NCBI GenBank assembly: GCA_018907035.1
Contig: JACCIC010000030.1
Span: 487,501 to 551,500 of the forward strand
Direction of reading: 5' to 3'
DNA from: Sycobia sp. Sy_11
Taxonomy: Eukaryota > Arthropoda > Insecta > Hymenoptera > Epichrysomallidae
Length of the DNA stretch: 64,000 bases
Shown: positions 12,040-26,111 of the stretch, piece after piece
Numbering within the stretch: the stretch's first letter is position 1
Layout of the letters: every line of letters begins with the position of its first letter
Notes under the pieces: model-generated
Database searches by the model: none
Seen by the model: only the letters and a program-made list of their open reading frames with translations
What the model was told of the DNA's origin: nothing
Position numbers and translations under genes: made by a program

Positions 12040-13764
12040 AAAACTATATTTGACCAATAACTTTTAAAAGCATCGTTTTCTGAAAGGCGTTAATTTTTTA
12101 TTCATGCTGATAGTCTGGTTTCATTTACTGAGAAACAATTAAGAAAGATATGCCCGAGAATTCTATAGGAAATCCCAAAATCACGATTTTCCTTTCATCT
12201 CCTAATTATTATTTTTTTTTTTTTTTTTGACGCAAAACCAAATCGTCCCATTAGGTCACTGTACAGGAGCGCAGTTCAGCTACCTTTCGCGGCCGATCCG
12301 GCACATGCTCGCGTACTGCCTCTCGTCGCGAATAAACGAATTATTGCGCCAGTTTTCGCGGCGCGGCGTGGCGGGTGGAGGCGGGGGTTGGGACACGAAC
12401 AGAATTATACCGGCCCAATTCTTCTCTCTCGAATCGCAGTCGATGCAGAATTTTGGCGTGACGAGAACGATGTCGCCGAGGAACAAAGTCGAATTCGAGC
12501 GCGGCTCTTGTACGCGCGAACGGGAGGCTCAGTTTTTTTTTTTTTTTTTTTTTGTTTATTTTCCCCCGCGGCATAAAAACAATTCGGCCATTGAGAATTA
12601 TCGGAAACCCATTCTCGATTTTTAGCTATTCGAATGTCTTTATCGGCTAAACTATTATCAATATATCGTTATTTCATTACGGATTTATATATGTGTATGA
12701 ATATATATATTATTTTTATACGATAATAATTTGTATAAAAATGCTTTTAGACTTTCCGTTTCTTCAACGATGTATTTTGAAATTATTACGCAATGTTTTT
12801 AATGATAATTAAACGAATATGTGTGTGTATGTGTGTGCGTATGTGTGCGTATTATCTTTTCAAGATATTATACGCTTTATATATCATTTATCAAAAAAAT
12901 TATTTTAATACGCCTAGAAGTTATTGCATCCTTTAAAGATTTTCAAAACTTTCTTTTAAGCTTAAAAATATTATGTGCAAAGCAATTCGTAAGGCCAATA
13001 CTCTCTCTTTACATATTTATATATGCATGTATGTATGTAGGTATGGAATGCACATATACGTATACGTGACATTTTCTCAAATTATATCTGATTTGTTGCC
13101 TGTTATATTTTACTGCCATACCGACCAAAAGAGAGATAGTAAAATGCATCGTAAATATGTTCTAAAAGTAATAAAAATACTAAGACTATCGATAACTAAT
13201 AATAAGCAAAAAAAACCACAAGGAATTAGTTTTATACGTGTAATATATATATATATATATATGAGGTGAAATCAAGACGACTTCGATTATACGAGTTCTT
13301 GTAACTTTCCCGATCGTAATATATGTGTATAATATAGAAATAAAATTTAGTTCGGACGTTCAAGAACGTCGTATTTTTCCCTGCATGCGCATATAATTAC
13401 ATTCGTTCATTCATTCTCTACGTTAATAGCTGGAAATGGAAACATTGTCGAAAAAGTCATTCGTATCAGTTTTCCTTGTTAATCAATTAGAATTTCTCAG
13501 ACTTTAAATCTGATTTTATAGTGACCGCCCGATCGTAAAAGCTAAAGTTTTAATTTTTCAAGACGAACTATACGTAAACGCGCGCGAGCGCTCTCGCACC
13601 TGTCGCGAGTGTCATTCTCCTTTTCATCCATATGCCCTCGTCATATATATATGCACGTGCATTTACGCGCACATTATACACCACTTTCACTTATATGTAT
13701 ATATACGGAAGTAATATATGTGAGCATGCACTCGAGCAGTGATTATATTAAATCGAAAGGCCAT

Positions 13765-13766
<2 letters not shown>

Positions 13767-13813
<47 letters not shown>
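13767..13813. repeat. (GT)n microsatellite
   Basis: About 23 uninterrupted GT units. Confidence 0.97.
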
Positions 13814-13815
<2 letters not shown>

Positions 13816-14196
13816 CTTTTGGCGCTCTCTTGAATGTAAGGAATATATAATTACAAATTTTCGAAGGAAAAAATATTTAAAAGTTTGAGAGGAACTCTCC
13901 CCACCCTTATATGAATGTATAAGTAAGTAACTGAGAAAATATTGTTTTTAAATGAGTGTGCGTAAGTTTATATAGTTATAAATACAAATAAATTTTCTCT
14001 ATACGCGCCGGTTTCATACGCACTTCCAGTGTTTCTTTTACAATATGACTGGCGTAATAATTTATTGGTAAAATTACTGTGTCCGAGGAAAATATATTTG
14101 TTTCCTATTCGCTTTTTTTGTTGTTTTTTTTATTTGTACCGATTTTCTTTGTTTTTTTATCACAATTAAAAAATATTTTGCGCAACCGTCGAGGAA

Positions 14197-14198
<2 letters not shown>

Positions 14199-14255
<57 letters not shown>

Positions 14256-14347
14256 CAAATTCTGGAGGAAGGAAGTATATGTAATACGTAACGTTTGTGC
14301 AACAGGAAATTTAATTTTACAACTTTATACACACACACACACACACG

Positions 14348-14392
<45 letters not shown>
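14199..14392. repeat. (AT)n and (CA)n(TA)n microsatellites
   Basis: (AT)n at 14199-14251; (CA)n with one CG unit at 14329-14362 followed by (AT)n to 14392. Confidence 0.97.
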
Positions 14393-14396
<4 letters not shown>

Positions 14397-16609
14397 CCTG
14401 CGTTTTTTTAACAAAAAATAAAAGCATAGTCAAGGTCGCGTAACTTTTATTTTAGTCGATCTATAAACGCTTTATTCGAGTTTTGTCGTTTAACTGTTAT
14501 TTTTATTTTGTTTTTTTTTTTTTTTGCTTTGCTCCCGACTTAATTACGCCGGTAATTTTGCTGGTTTTTTTCCCCCCTCCTCTTCGCGTTTTTGCGCGTT
14601 TATCCCTGAATTTTCTCCCATTGAATAAATCGCCCGACGCTGGACGGCAAAAAGTGGCCGTTAAAAACATAACGAGGAGCCGGAGTGCGACCGGCGTCGT
14701 TCGCTTCGTTTCGCGCGCAGAGCGTCAATCCCGTGACCCGCCCGACGTTCGTACCGCCGCCCCCATCGAGCGCACAAAACACGCGGATTTCGAGAAAATG
14801 GAAAGTTCCCAAGTGAATTTAAACGATATGGTGTACGGGGCGAGGGAGGGGGGGGGCATGGACGTAAACGGCGTCAATCTCGCACGCGTGAAAATTTCGA
14901 AAGCGTCTCGGATTATCGCGCGCGATTGGCGAAGTCGCGTCGAACGAGAAGCCGCGACGGTGAGTTGGGCGCGAGCCGCGAGAATTCATCAGCGCCGGTA
15001 GCCGTGAAAAGCAGCGTATGCGCGCCCAAATCCATAATGCGGTGAAATTCAACGGGCGCAGCTTGCCTCGACCTCCGACGATGTGGCGGCGGGGCGTGGG
15101 GGGAGGGATGTTCGAAAGCCTAGACGTCTCGGAAATTTCCGCAAAATTCCAGGTCAACGAATATTTCGACGGTACGTATGACGAATGAGTGGAAGTAAAA
15201 AATACATCTATAAAATCGCAAGCGTCGACCGCGATGGCTCCTTAAGTCTTTTCTCCTCTCGTATACATTCGCAAATTAATAAGTCTTCTCTCTTCTAACC
15301 GATGCGTGTAATTGATTTCCGATAAGAAGTAAGTTTTCACCCCGTTATCCATTCCGACATGTCCAATAGATGTATAAATATCTACAGATCTGATTTATTG
15401 CAGAAATTTTACGATATTGCAAACAATATCTATTCGTGTACGTTTAGCCTCGAACGAATTTCGCGGCATGCTCGAGGTTTATTTGAAAATCTCGGACACA
15501 GCCTTACAGGAATAAAGCGCGCTTATATATATATATATATAATTGCGAGCGTAAAATCGTTGCATTTATTTATTTTCTTTTCTCCTCAGTCCCGCGATTT
15601 CTATATTACGATTTGGCTCGACTCTGCGAAATCAATGGAATATCGATAAATTTCCGGGTCGTTTTCTTGCTCGGCTATATAGACGCGGCACGGGGATAAT
15701 TCGACATAATGGTAAACTTTATTGGAACGAGCTGCGGGATTACCGTTATGAAATCTCGGATTCGTAAGATGTAAATGTCAAAGTCAGCGTAATGATCGAC
15801 CGTCTAATTGAATATGAGAGAAAAACTGCGAGTTTATGATTATTTTATCATTTCAACATTCTTCTGCCCGATAACTGTGTATGATTAAAAGAAAGTCCCT
15901 TATAGAAAGGGGATGATCGAAAGTTCGGAGAAGAAGGTTTTTAACTAAGCAAGTTCCCAAATACTGTATGTAAATATTGTAGAAATAATACAGATTATTA
16001 GAATTGCATATATTGCTGTCAAAACATTCATTGAATTACATTAACGAATCGTTTAACAACAGTGATCATCAATAATTAAAATAAAAAGAAAACCAAAATA
16101 AACTTTTTGACAAAACGCTCTATTCTTGACGAATGATCATTGCCTATCAACTGGACTTTGAACTCTTAATAATGATCTATCCGCACCTTGTAAAAAAGCG
16201 TATAGATCAAAATTTGTTTTTGTTTAAACCGGAAAAGTAGTGATACGGCACCTATAAACTATATATATATATTAGATATTACACTGGAATATTGCATACT
16301 ACTATAAGACGGAATTACTTGAGCGCGTATACAATTGTGCTAGAATAGATTGCTAAAATTATTTTTCAAAGAAAAAAGCATAAATAATAATTCCGATTTG
16401 ACTTGCGATCGGTAGTGACCCATTCGGTCCGTTATATCAAAGACATTTCATACAGACGCCTGACAGGTATAAAAAAAAAGATAATACCTTACCTTGACTA
16501 TTATATTAGTCACCTCTGACTAATGGAGAAATTAAGAAGGTCCCGAAAATAAATGCGTAGTCATTGTAATGACACTGGATGAACTCATCTCTCCGGGGGT
16601 CTCACTAAT

Positions 16610-16650
16610 ATACATACATACATACATACATACATACATACATACATACA

Positions 16651-16686
<36 letters not shown>

Positions 16687-16694
16687 TATATACA
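16610..16694 (+). repeat. (TACA)n microsatellite ending in (TA)n
   Basis: About 18 nearly perfect TACA units followed by TA repeats. Confidence 0.95.
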
Positions 16695-16982
16695 CATATA
16701 TACACATACACATAATATGAAATATTAAAAACTAGAATAACCTGCTTGACTTTTCGTATGTTAATTATATACGTTAATTATAAACTTTTCCGTGACTTTT
16801 TATATAACTCGACTAAGTACACAGCAGCGCGACTCGATAGCTTGTTTTTTTCGCCCGTTTCAGATGATTTTTTATTAAGGAAAAATCGCAAAACGTTTTT
16901 CTTCCATACTGAAGAAGTCTGCCATTCATGGAAAAAATTTCAACTTCTAGACGAACGAGCAGTATTGACATATCTCGTCATG

Positions 16983-16986
<4 letters not shown>

Positions 16987-17035
<49 letters not shown>

Positions 17036-17155
17036 GTTTCAAGCGAATATGTTAGTAAAAAAATCATACACGTAGATATACCCACGGGCGCGCTCGCTCA
17101 TACAATTATGCGCATCCGCAAGAGGACAATAAAATAAATGCGTGAAATCTTTCTA

Positions 17156-17220
<65 letters not shown>
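16987..17220. repeat. Paired (AT)n arrays
   Basis: (AT)n at 16987-17030 and a 63-base (AT)n at 17158-17220, one of the longest pure AT arrays in the window. Confidence 0.97.
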
Positions 17221-17224
<4 letters not shown>

Positions 17225-19542
17225 CAGTTCCATTCGCCTTGAGCCGCGCTCATACAGCCGAGAGATATATTTCTATTCAATACTTTCTATCACTTCGACG
17301 CGGGGAGATCGTGAAAATGACGTTTTATTGCGCGCGCTCGTGCCCGCTCGAATATTGCTAAATCATTTTTACCAATACGGATTATTATTGCTTTTACAAT
17401 CGACTTATTGTATGAAAATTGTGTGTATGCATAGAGCTTGGACGAATACAGCGATATATAATACAGTCACAATACGAGCTGTGTTACAGGTCGTTCCCAT
17501 TCGTTTATATCTTCTAATATTATGAACGTAAATTATTATTTTTTTTTTTTTTTGTTTGTTTCACGATCAATCGCCTCCCGGCTCGTTTCGGTCTCGCGAT
17601 CATATGGTACTTAGAACCTTCTCGGATCTTTTATCGAAAATATACGTATAGACGTATAGAGATTGCGACCCATTGAAATAAATATACATCCTTATATAAT
17701 CGAAATCTACGGGAATCGGTAAGAAGAAGATCTTCACCCTCCCCCCTTGCCGCAACGGCACAAAAAGAATCTTCAATATAGCTGTAAAGAATAGAATCTC
17801 GCGTCGGCGTTCGCCGCCGTGAAAGGATCATCGTGTTCATATACACTTATATATAAAACTTGAACTATACGCCGCTCACGAAGCCAACGCGCTCGTGAAA
17901 ACTGTCTCTCGACTGTGAAAACTCTCGTGAAAACTGCGCGAGACGGAAGAATGCGATTACGTTCGTTGTGTCTGGAAATCGGACTGATATGCGTTTTTTT
18001 TTTTTTTTTTTACATCCAAAGGCTGTCCGACTGATTTACGACGTCTGCGCATTTCGAAATACGTTAACGTAAGCGTGCAAACATTTTTGTACTGCAATTT
18101 GAGGTTATGCAGCGTCACTAATCGATTTTTGTTAAAAAAAAAAAAAATAAATAAATAAATAAAAACAAACCAAAGTGAACGTGTGAATAATTATAATTCG
18201 AAATTATCCTTAAATATCTCATTTATTCGCCGATGAGAGGTATTGCACTTTGTCATTTTTAACGTTTGTTAGATACCGTATACTTGAAATGCTGCATATC
18301 TTCGGCGTATACAAACACTGCGTGAAATTTTTTTTTTCTTCCAGCAATCTCGAACTTTTATTACGAAAAGGCTATTGCGCCGTGCAGCTTTCTACGAGGA
18401 CGTGTCGTTTAATTTTAATTGCTTCCAATAGTCCATCTATCAAAAAAAAAAAAAAATTGTTTATTAGATAAATAAAAAAAAAAACAAATTTACTTGCACG
18501 TCGTTGTTTGCGCGCGACTTTATTCTTTTTGGCGGTTTCTCAAAGCAAACTATATAATAATTATGAACTTAATCACCAAAACTAAAATCGATTCTAAATG
18601 AAATTATAAACGGTAGATCAAGGAAAATATTAGTCCTTGATGAAGGATCGATGCAATGCAATGCGGTGTTACTATAATTAAAGAACGTTAATTGTTAAGT
18701 AATATCGTGCACATATGGAAGTAGTGCTATTTTATATGTTGGTTCGTAAATGTGTCAAACTAGCGAGTAAATATTAAAAAAAAAAAAAAAAATTCTTTTC
18801 AAACTCGTAGAAATGATCTTTTACTGGGGAAAAAACCTACCCTTTGGATTTTAGCAATAAATATATTGCATTGCAAGACTAGTGAAAATTCATCAAGATA
18901 TTCGTCGAAACTGCCTATGACTACCTGTTTATATAGACATTAGTTATTTATTAATGTCACATCTTACTTTTATGCTTTATAACTGACTGTGTAATTTCAA
19001 CTGATTCGTAAGTGATTTTTGCATTTAACAATGCTTTACGTATAATTTTATTCATAGATAATAAAGATTATAACGGTTGGCCAGGAGAAATGGGCCGAAA
19101 GCATAAAATGGTCAACAAAACGTTGGCATAAAATTAAATTTGTGTTTTCCCGATTTAAGAACAGATTATTTGAACAACGGCATAATTAAAGTACTTATTA
19201 AATGATATTATAGTAATATTAAAAGGACTAGATTATTAACAATAGTTAAAAATTTAATACTTTAACGAAAAAAAAGGATGATTATTTAAGACAACTTAAT
19301 TAATTTTCTCACTGTTCCTCTATTTGTTTTTATAAAAAAAAATTAAATTTTCCAGATTATATAAACTTAAAAGTATTTATAAAACGTGCGTTTCTGAACT
19401 TTTACGACGCGACACTTTGAGCGTCCGACTTTGATTGACGAATTTTAAGACAAGATCTCCAATCACCATTCGACCTCGATATATCAGAATCCTCCTGGGC
19501 GTGATTTTAGCTCGGCAAGATATCGATTAATTTAAAATAGAG

Positions 19543-19543
<1 letters not shown>

Positions 19544-19587
<44 letters not shown>

Positions 19588-19709
19588 GCAAGAAAAGATT
19601 TAAAAAGAAAAATTCGATAAATGTTCACATAAAAGATTTAATGTACAAGTGCAAATTAACTCCCATTGCGAAGATTATGGATGTAACGGTTGATAGCGTT
19701 TTTTAACGA

Positions 19710-19746
<37 letters not shown>
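19544..19746. repeat. Paired (AT)n arrays
   Basis: (AT)n at 19544-19584 and 19712-19746. Confidence 0.97.
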
Positions 19747-19749
<3 letters not shown>

Positions 19750-20660
19750 GTATTTATGTAAAGTATGCGCGTTCGCATAATGTACTTTTTTCGAAGCTTT
19801 TAAAAAACCGTTGAAAGTATCGTATCTCGAATGTATGTAAGAAGTACTTTTTGTTTTTATGATGTACGTACGCAGTATATGCATGCAACGATCGAGGCAA
19901 CGAAATGCGTATGAAGAGGAACTTCAAATTTTTGTTAAAATAACCAAAATCGTTTCCTACTTTTTTTTTCATTGATAATTTAAGAATTATTGCATAAGCA
20001 CTCGTCTACTTTCCCACCCGTATATTCTCGAACGTCCTATAAGGCTAAATTATAATGGTAAAACGGAAAATTTGATTCGTGAACAAGCCTTATATGTATA
20101 TATAAAAGGGCGTTGAAAAGTATCCGGTAACTTCACTATCGCCAGATATAGCGAAACTGAGTGTATGGAAAAGCAAACTTAAATACGAAACCGTAAACTC
20201 CCAAAGTAAGTTATCCGAGGATCTGCAATGTTCCGAACGTATGGTATACGTCTATATTGATATAAATATGACGTGGCAATGTTATACTTAATAAAGAAGA
20301 ACGATCTGAGAATTTTACTGTAATTTAGTGATACCACAAAGTAAAGAAAACAATTTTAGAGAAAGAATTTAATAGGTTAAGACTTAGCGACGATACAATG
20401 AGAGAAACGTTCTTTTTAGATATAATTATTAAGTTATTCGATTTTGGAAACAAAGTGAATTAGCAAATTTGAAGCTTCCGAGAATCAATTGGAAAATACT
20501 GTGGGGGAGGAGAGGTGGTAAGAGAACAACAGTGACTGAAAAATTTTAAAATAACGACTTTATATAGATACATCAGTATACGAATCGAACACCCGCACGC
20601 GTGCCGTCACTCGTCATTTAGCAATCGCTGCGTGACCGATGGACCGCAAGTGCAAAAGCA

Positions 20661-20666
<6 letters not shown>

Positions 20667-20716
<50 letters not shown>

Positions 20717-20968
20717 GTGCGTATCTATGTGTAAGCCATGGCGCGCGGAGAAAGTTACGTATCGGCTCTCAGGGAAAGTCCCCGCGACTCCGTTCTTTTT
20801 TCCTTCTCTCTTTTCACCATCGACGAGGCGCTCCGCGCGAAAATTTCCGCGGGCGAGGCTCCCCAATAATCATAAACCTCCTTCCGCGCGAGCAAGCAGC
20901 TTGGCCCGCGGCTTTCCTCCGGCCCCTCCTTTATGGATCCGCGGAAAATCATTGCGAGCTGGCCGCGC

Positions 20969-21017
<49 letters not shown>
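20667..21017. repeat. Paired (AT)n arrays around a GC-rich insert
   Basis: (AT)n at 20667-20712 and 20970-21017 flank about 250 bases of clearly higher GC content. Confidence 0.96.
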
Positions 21018-21022
<5 letters not shown>

Positions 21023-21539
21023 AAGCCGGGGTCAGAAAAAGAGAGTCGGGGTGGAGCAGGGGAAGGGAGAGGTAGAGATAGAAGGAGCGGGAAAACATCT
21101 GTATGTCTCGCCAGAGAATTCGGCGAGGACTGCAGTAAGGATTCAATTTTCTTTGCTCAAGGGTTTGAGTTGACATAAATAATAACTCGTCAGGAATATT
21201 TATTGCGTGTGTATACATATATATATATATAACAATTTGATGAGGTATAGATAAAATAACAATTAATATGCATATCAATATTATAGTCAATATATAGTTT
21301 TCGTTTAATTTTCAATGATATTCGCTTCAATTTTATTACAATAATTGTATACATAGAATAAAATGTACATTAATAAAAATATTCTATTTTTCTTTAAGCA
21401 AATATATAGTGGATGCATTTTTAAAACATTTGTGCGTTTTACTAAAAATCCAACGTATCAAGTATTAAACGCACCTATAAAACTAGTAAATGACTACACG
21501 CTCATTTTAATATACGTGCATATCTCACGTGAGAAGCGC

Positions 21540-21543
<4 letters not shown>

Positions 21544-21586
<43 letters not shown>

Positions 21587-21849
21587 TATCCTCTAATAGT
21601 ATGCGTGGTATTTAAGCCACGTGGATTCGGAAGAAAATCTATTCATATATAAATTACATCCTTGTCCCTATAAATTTTTTGTCACATATATAAACATATA
21701 ATAACCGTTACTCGGCGTGAGAGCCTCCTATTAACAATGCCTACAAGCAGATCTTAAATAATAAAAAAAATTCTGTTTATTCCTTCATTTTCATAGAAGT
21801 AAAGAATATAAATTACCGATTATATTCGTTAATCGAATGCTTCTCGCAG

Positions 21850-21909
<60 letters not shown>
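21544..21909. repeat. (AT)n arrays
   Basis: (AT)n at 21544-21584 and 21853-21909. Confidence 0.97.
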
Positions 21910-21910
<1 letters not shown>

Positions 21911-22155
21911 CTATATACGTATAATTATCATTCGGGAGGCGAAAACTAAGGAAAGTCGGGAAATAACTTGCGACGCGTGTCTCAAAATATAATTTCTCAT
22001 AATGATCGAATTGATCGAACGTTTAAGATGCTGCAGTTCCTTACTTCCTGCCGATTGAAGTGCTCGTTATGAAACAGCTCGAGGAAAATTCCCATTTATT
22101 CGCGAGATTTAATATAAAACATCCCGTCGTACGTATCATTTATTCGATAATAAAA

Positions 22156-22553
22156 AAGGTGGACTTTTTGAGCGCAATCTCGGACAAAAATTTCTAACTT
22201 AAAAATTTCTAAAAACGCAAGAAGCTGGCCTCGATCGTGACCTACGCTTCAAGTTCGAAGATCAGCGGAAGGCTCTACGACCGCCCGTGCGACCTTTCAA
22301 CTTCCAATAGCGCGAGTGACGTGAATTGTGAGTAACGTGCTGTCGAGCTTTTTTGATCGCGAATTAGCCAACTAAAACATACCGAATTCTCAGACTTTGT
22401 TCTTCGTACATTTATTGTAAATTCAGATAACAATGTCATATGTCGTCTAAATATCGCTGCTACATTTCTATTTATTTATAGCCAAATAAACGTAGCTGTA
22501 CCAAATGGGTTCAATTATGGCCTGTCCATGACCTTGGATGAAAAGTCCACCTT
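22156..22553. mobile_element. Inverted-repeat MITE-like element, about 400 bp
   Basis: AAGGTGGACTTTT at 22156-22168 is repeated as its exact reverse complement at 22541-22553. After a 13-base unmatched stretch both ends also share GGACA, so the terminal repeat is about 26-30 bases and imperfect. The interior is unique-looking and GC-mixed. No clear target duplication was found, so the superfamily is undetermined. Confidence 0.6.
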
Positions 22554-22821
22554 CATCTGCGCGTCATCGATGCACATTTATTCGTGACCTTGGAATTTCT
22601 GTCCTCGATCGTCTTGACGAGGAACGATCTCTCGAAGAAAACGAAATTTCGATTTTAAGCCGACTCGTGCGCAAATCATGAATTTACGAATCATGTAGTA
22701 AAACTGACCAGAAATTTCTTTTACTTAATCGAATCGCGCTTTTTATTCCGGGAGAAAATTTTAATTCCACAGATCGTCGAATAAATTTTTAATGAAACAA
22801 CTATTGAAAATATTATATTGA

Positions 22822-22852
<31 letters not shown>

Positions 22853-23604
22853 TACTGTACATGAAAGAAAAAATTCATTCCTTTCCTTGGCAATATTATT
22901 TCGATGAAATTTTACGTAAACTTTCTCTTGTTTACGGAAAAGTTTATACGCTCCGAAAGTATAAATCTTGAGCTTTTTTGCGACGAAACCTGCAAAGTTA
23001 AATATTATTGGCAATTATGCGAGAAAAATATATATATTCAATGTCTTTGGTAAAAAAAGGAGAAGGAAGAATTAATAATCGCCTTACGTAAAGTACATGG
23101 ACTAAGAACTGACCATAATTATGGCGAAATACGAATAATCTTCGAGAGGCTTCGAAACAATCAATTTATTAACTTAAGAATTTTATCATTTTAATATTTC
23201 AGTTTAATTGAATGAGCATGTATTACGATAATATCAATTTTCAATTCGCGATCGCTTATATACGAGTCAATTCTCAAAAAAAAAAAAAAAAAAAAAACAA
23301 AAAACAAAGGCTTATTATGCCAAATAAAACAAAATATCCATATTGTCATTAATATTGTCGATAAAGAACCCTTATAACTCGATAAACGAAAAAACTATAA
23401 GCGTCATCTTAAAATCGCTACTATAAAGGACGAGTGCGAGTAAAAGTCGTTGTACGTACGCACACGCGCGCGCGCGCGCACATACGTGTATATTTATCAA
23501 TGCGATCGAGTTAAAGGGGAGAGATTTACCGCGATCATCGTTCGAGGCAGTTTCATACACGCGGCATTTTCCACGATTTTACGACGACTAAATTTTGTAA
23601 TGGG

Positions 23605-23637
<33 letters not shown>

Positions 23638-24488
23638 TTCTCCGCCTGTATATTTATTACAGATTGGTCGAAATCGTGATTAACAATTTTATTATAACAA
23701 AGAAGATTTTATCATATCACGGGGGGAAGGGGATATTACGATGCCTGTAAATAACGAAGTATGAGAAGAGAGAAAGAAAAAACCGTGGCCTTTGAAGTGC
23801 GTCACAAATATTATTATGTATATAAAACTCGTAATTGCCTACTAATAATTTCGAGGGATTTATCACCTATACTTAAATCCACGCGGTTGGAGGCCGCGAT
23901 GGGAAGTACGTATAAAATGCAAATTAACTGAGCGCGGAAACAGAGGCAATTGTATTTAAACGAATCGAAAAGAAATAAAATAAAAATACACCGGTGTGTG
24001 AGCATTCGCGTTTAATTATCTGAAAAGTCGGTAATACATTTGCAAAAGCATTATTCTACATATTGAAATTGAAATCCCTCGCTTAATGCCACAAGTAAGT
24101 GTAATTTAACAGCGACATCATCAAATTCGTGCTCGTTGGATCGATCGATCGATCTCATTGGAATGCTACGGTGAATTTTTCTACGTGCATTGGAGGGAAA
24201 CTTTTCTAGTAAAAATTACAATACTGCATTTGGTAATTAAAGATCCAATCTACACAGGCTTAAAAAATGTACCATATTTTCTAGAAAATGCTATAAGCGA
24301 AAAGATCAAAATTTATCATTAATCCTGTAAATTTCATTTGAAACTGTGATGATTTTTTAGATTCTTTTTACAGTCTCTAATTTTTTGACAGCCTGCAATC
24401 AATCACATTTACTGAAGTAGGTGTTAAACCTATCAAATTCTTAGTAGGCAATAATAATGTCAATATTTATTTTAAAAAAAAGATAAGT

Positions 24489-24489
<1 letters not shown>

Positions 24490-24534
<45 letters not shown>
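24490..24534. repeat. (AT)n microsatellite
   Basis: About 22 AT units. A (GATC)4 block lies upstream at about 24144-24160 and an (AAT)n at 23607-23635. Confidence 0.96.
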
Positions 24535-24539
<5 letters not shown>

Positions 24540-25995
24540 TATCAAAGACTTCATTCGCACTCGATTTCGTGTACAATGTTTAAATAAAGCATTTCTCCGC
24601 GTCTCCCTATTTCTGGCAATGGAGATTGTACGAAACAGCGAGACGATGAGAATTGAACGCACGCATAGAAAATCCAAAAAAAATTTCACTATACATAAAA
24701 TAATTGAATATATATATATATATATATAATATATGTGTGTTACGTATAGCGTCGGACGTTATATGGGATAATCGCTGGTTTCGCGATAGCGATCGATTTC
24801 AATATAAAGCCGTGCCTCGACTATACATATATGTATGCAAAGCGCGAGCGAAGATCTGGTTTCTGAAAACCATTTAAAATTAATAATAAATTGATTAAAA
24901 CTATACGCTTAAAATGCGTATTATACATCCCATCGGCGGGCGCATTTGCATCGCGTATACGAGAAAAACGGCGTATAAGCCGTGGCAGTTTGTCATTTTC
25001 TAATGTATGCGCGGCTTTGCTCGCGCGCTCGATCTACTAACCATAACAAAAATTAATTATACAGCCTGCAAAGGAGAGAGAATGAGAGAGAGAGAGAGAG
25101 AGAGAGAGAAGTTACCGAAATAATTGCCTTACGCGTTGAAAACTCTTGCGTATATAGAAATTGAAAGACGTTTTTTTCCTTTATTTTTCATACACGACTT
25201 ATTTGCGCAATATAATATGCGGCGCGCTTAATGAAGAAATGCGGCTGGAGGTGGGTGGGGGGGGGGGGGGGGTGAGAAAAAGTGAGGGCAGAGGCACAGA
25301 AAGAAATCGGGCACGAGCACTGAGCACGGAGAAGGAAGAAAATGGCATTAGAATTGCGGAAGTTTTCTATGGATTTTCGTATATGTTTCATTATATATAT
25401 ATACAGGTATAATGCGACCGTTTGATTTTAGCGTTTTTCCATAGAACCGCTATAACTTTTAAGTGTATTATTTACGACTATGCATATGTCCATGTAACGA
25501 TAAATTGAATTCGGAGGGTTTGTATAATCCGACGCTCAATTATAATTATGTGTATGAGAATAAATTTGAATTATTATCATTCCTTTTCTTTTTGACGGAT
25601 CTCTATAATCCGTTTAGCATCGAGTTTTCGGTCCTTTCGCCGACAGAAATATTCGACGTTCCAGTAAGCTCTCAAACGTATCGTGCCGACGACCATATCT
25701 TCTTCATTAGTTATTTTGGGCTTAACGGGACGTTAGTTTTTTTTATTATTATTATTTTTTTTTATCAGAACTTTGAATGGACGAATTCTAATATATGTTA
25801 ATTTTCTAATGTCCATCTGCGCACGTGGGGCCGAGGTAAAAAAAGGGGACCGAAATTTATAAATCGAAAACGACGCATGCGCGTCGCGAATAAAAAACGT
25901 CCGTTTCACGACGAACGGGAGGAGTGTGTGTTTTGTTGGAAATTGAAAAATGTCCGTGGGCGACCGATCTCCAATGCTAGAATGGAAAATGTCGA

Positions 25996-25998
<3 letters not shown>

Positions 25999-26037
<39 letters not shown>

Positions 26038-26068
26038 CAAGCGTATAATAGAAGATATTATATATAAT

Positions 26069-26111
<43 letters not shown>

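Larger units (their letters stand above)
8383..12630. other. CpG-rich low-complexity domain
   Basis: GC- and CpG-rich with (CAA)n at about 8540-8560, alternating CG stretches (9907-9945), pyrimidine-rich tracts and a G-quadruplex. Several long open frames exist in overlapping registers on both strands but encode repeat-driven Tyr-Ile, Ser-Leu or Arg-rich strings, so none is called. A GTAG|GTAAAG splice-donor-like site at 11480 could end an untranslated first exon of a gene lying outside the window. Confidence 0.55.
12631..22155. other. Intergenic, no gene recognised
   Basis: AT-rich with many microsatellites. A GC-richer unique-looking island lies at about 14560-15180. At 16505-16524 ATTAGTCA and TGACTAAT form an 8-bp stem with a 4-base loop. 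At about 20105-20160 a GGCGTTGAAAAGTATCCGG stretch resembles the ends of mariner-family elements, but no partner end was found. Confidence 0.5.

Noticed and set aside
14483..15001. Plus-strand open frame of 172 codons in a GC-richer island
   Set aside because: Overlapped by a comparable minus-strand frame, no recognisable domain, starts in a poly(T) tract. More likely non-coding.
17888..17942. CRISPR-like direct repeats
   Set aside because: Only three short imperfect units with no regular spacers, in a eukaryotic context.
20105..20410. Second mariner-type element
   Set aside because: Only one end-like stretch is visible. No transposase blocks and no matching inverted end were found.
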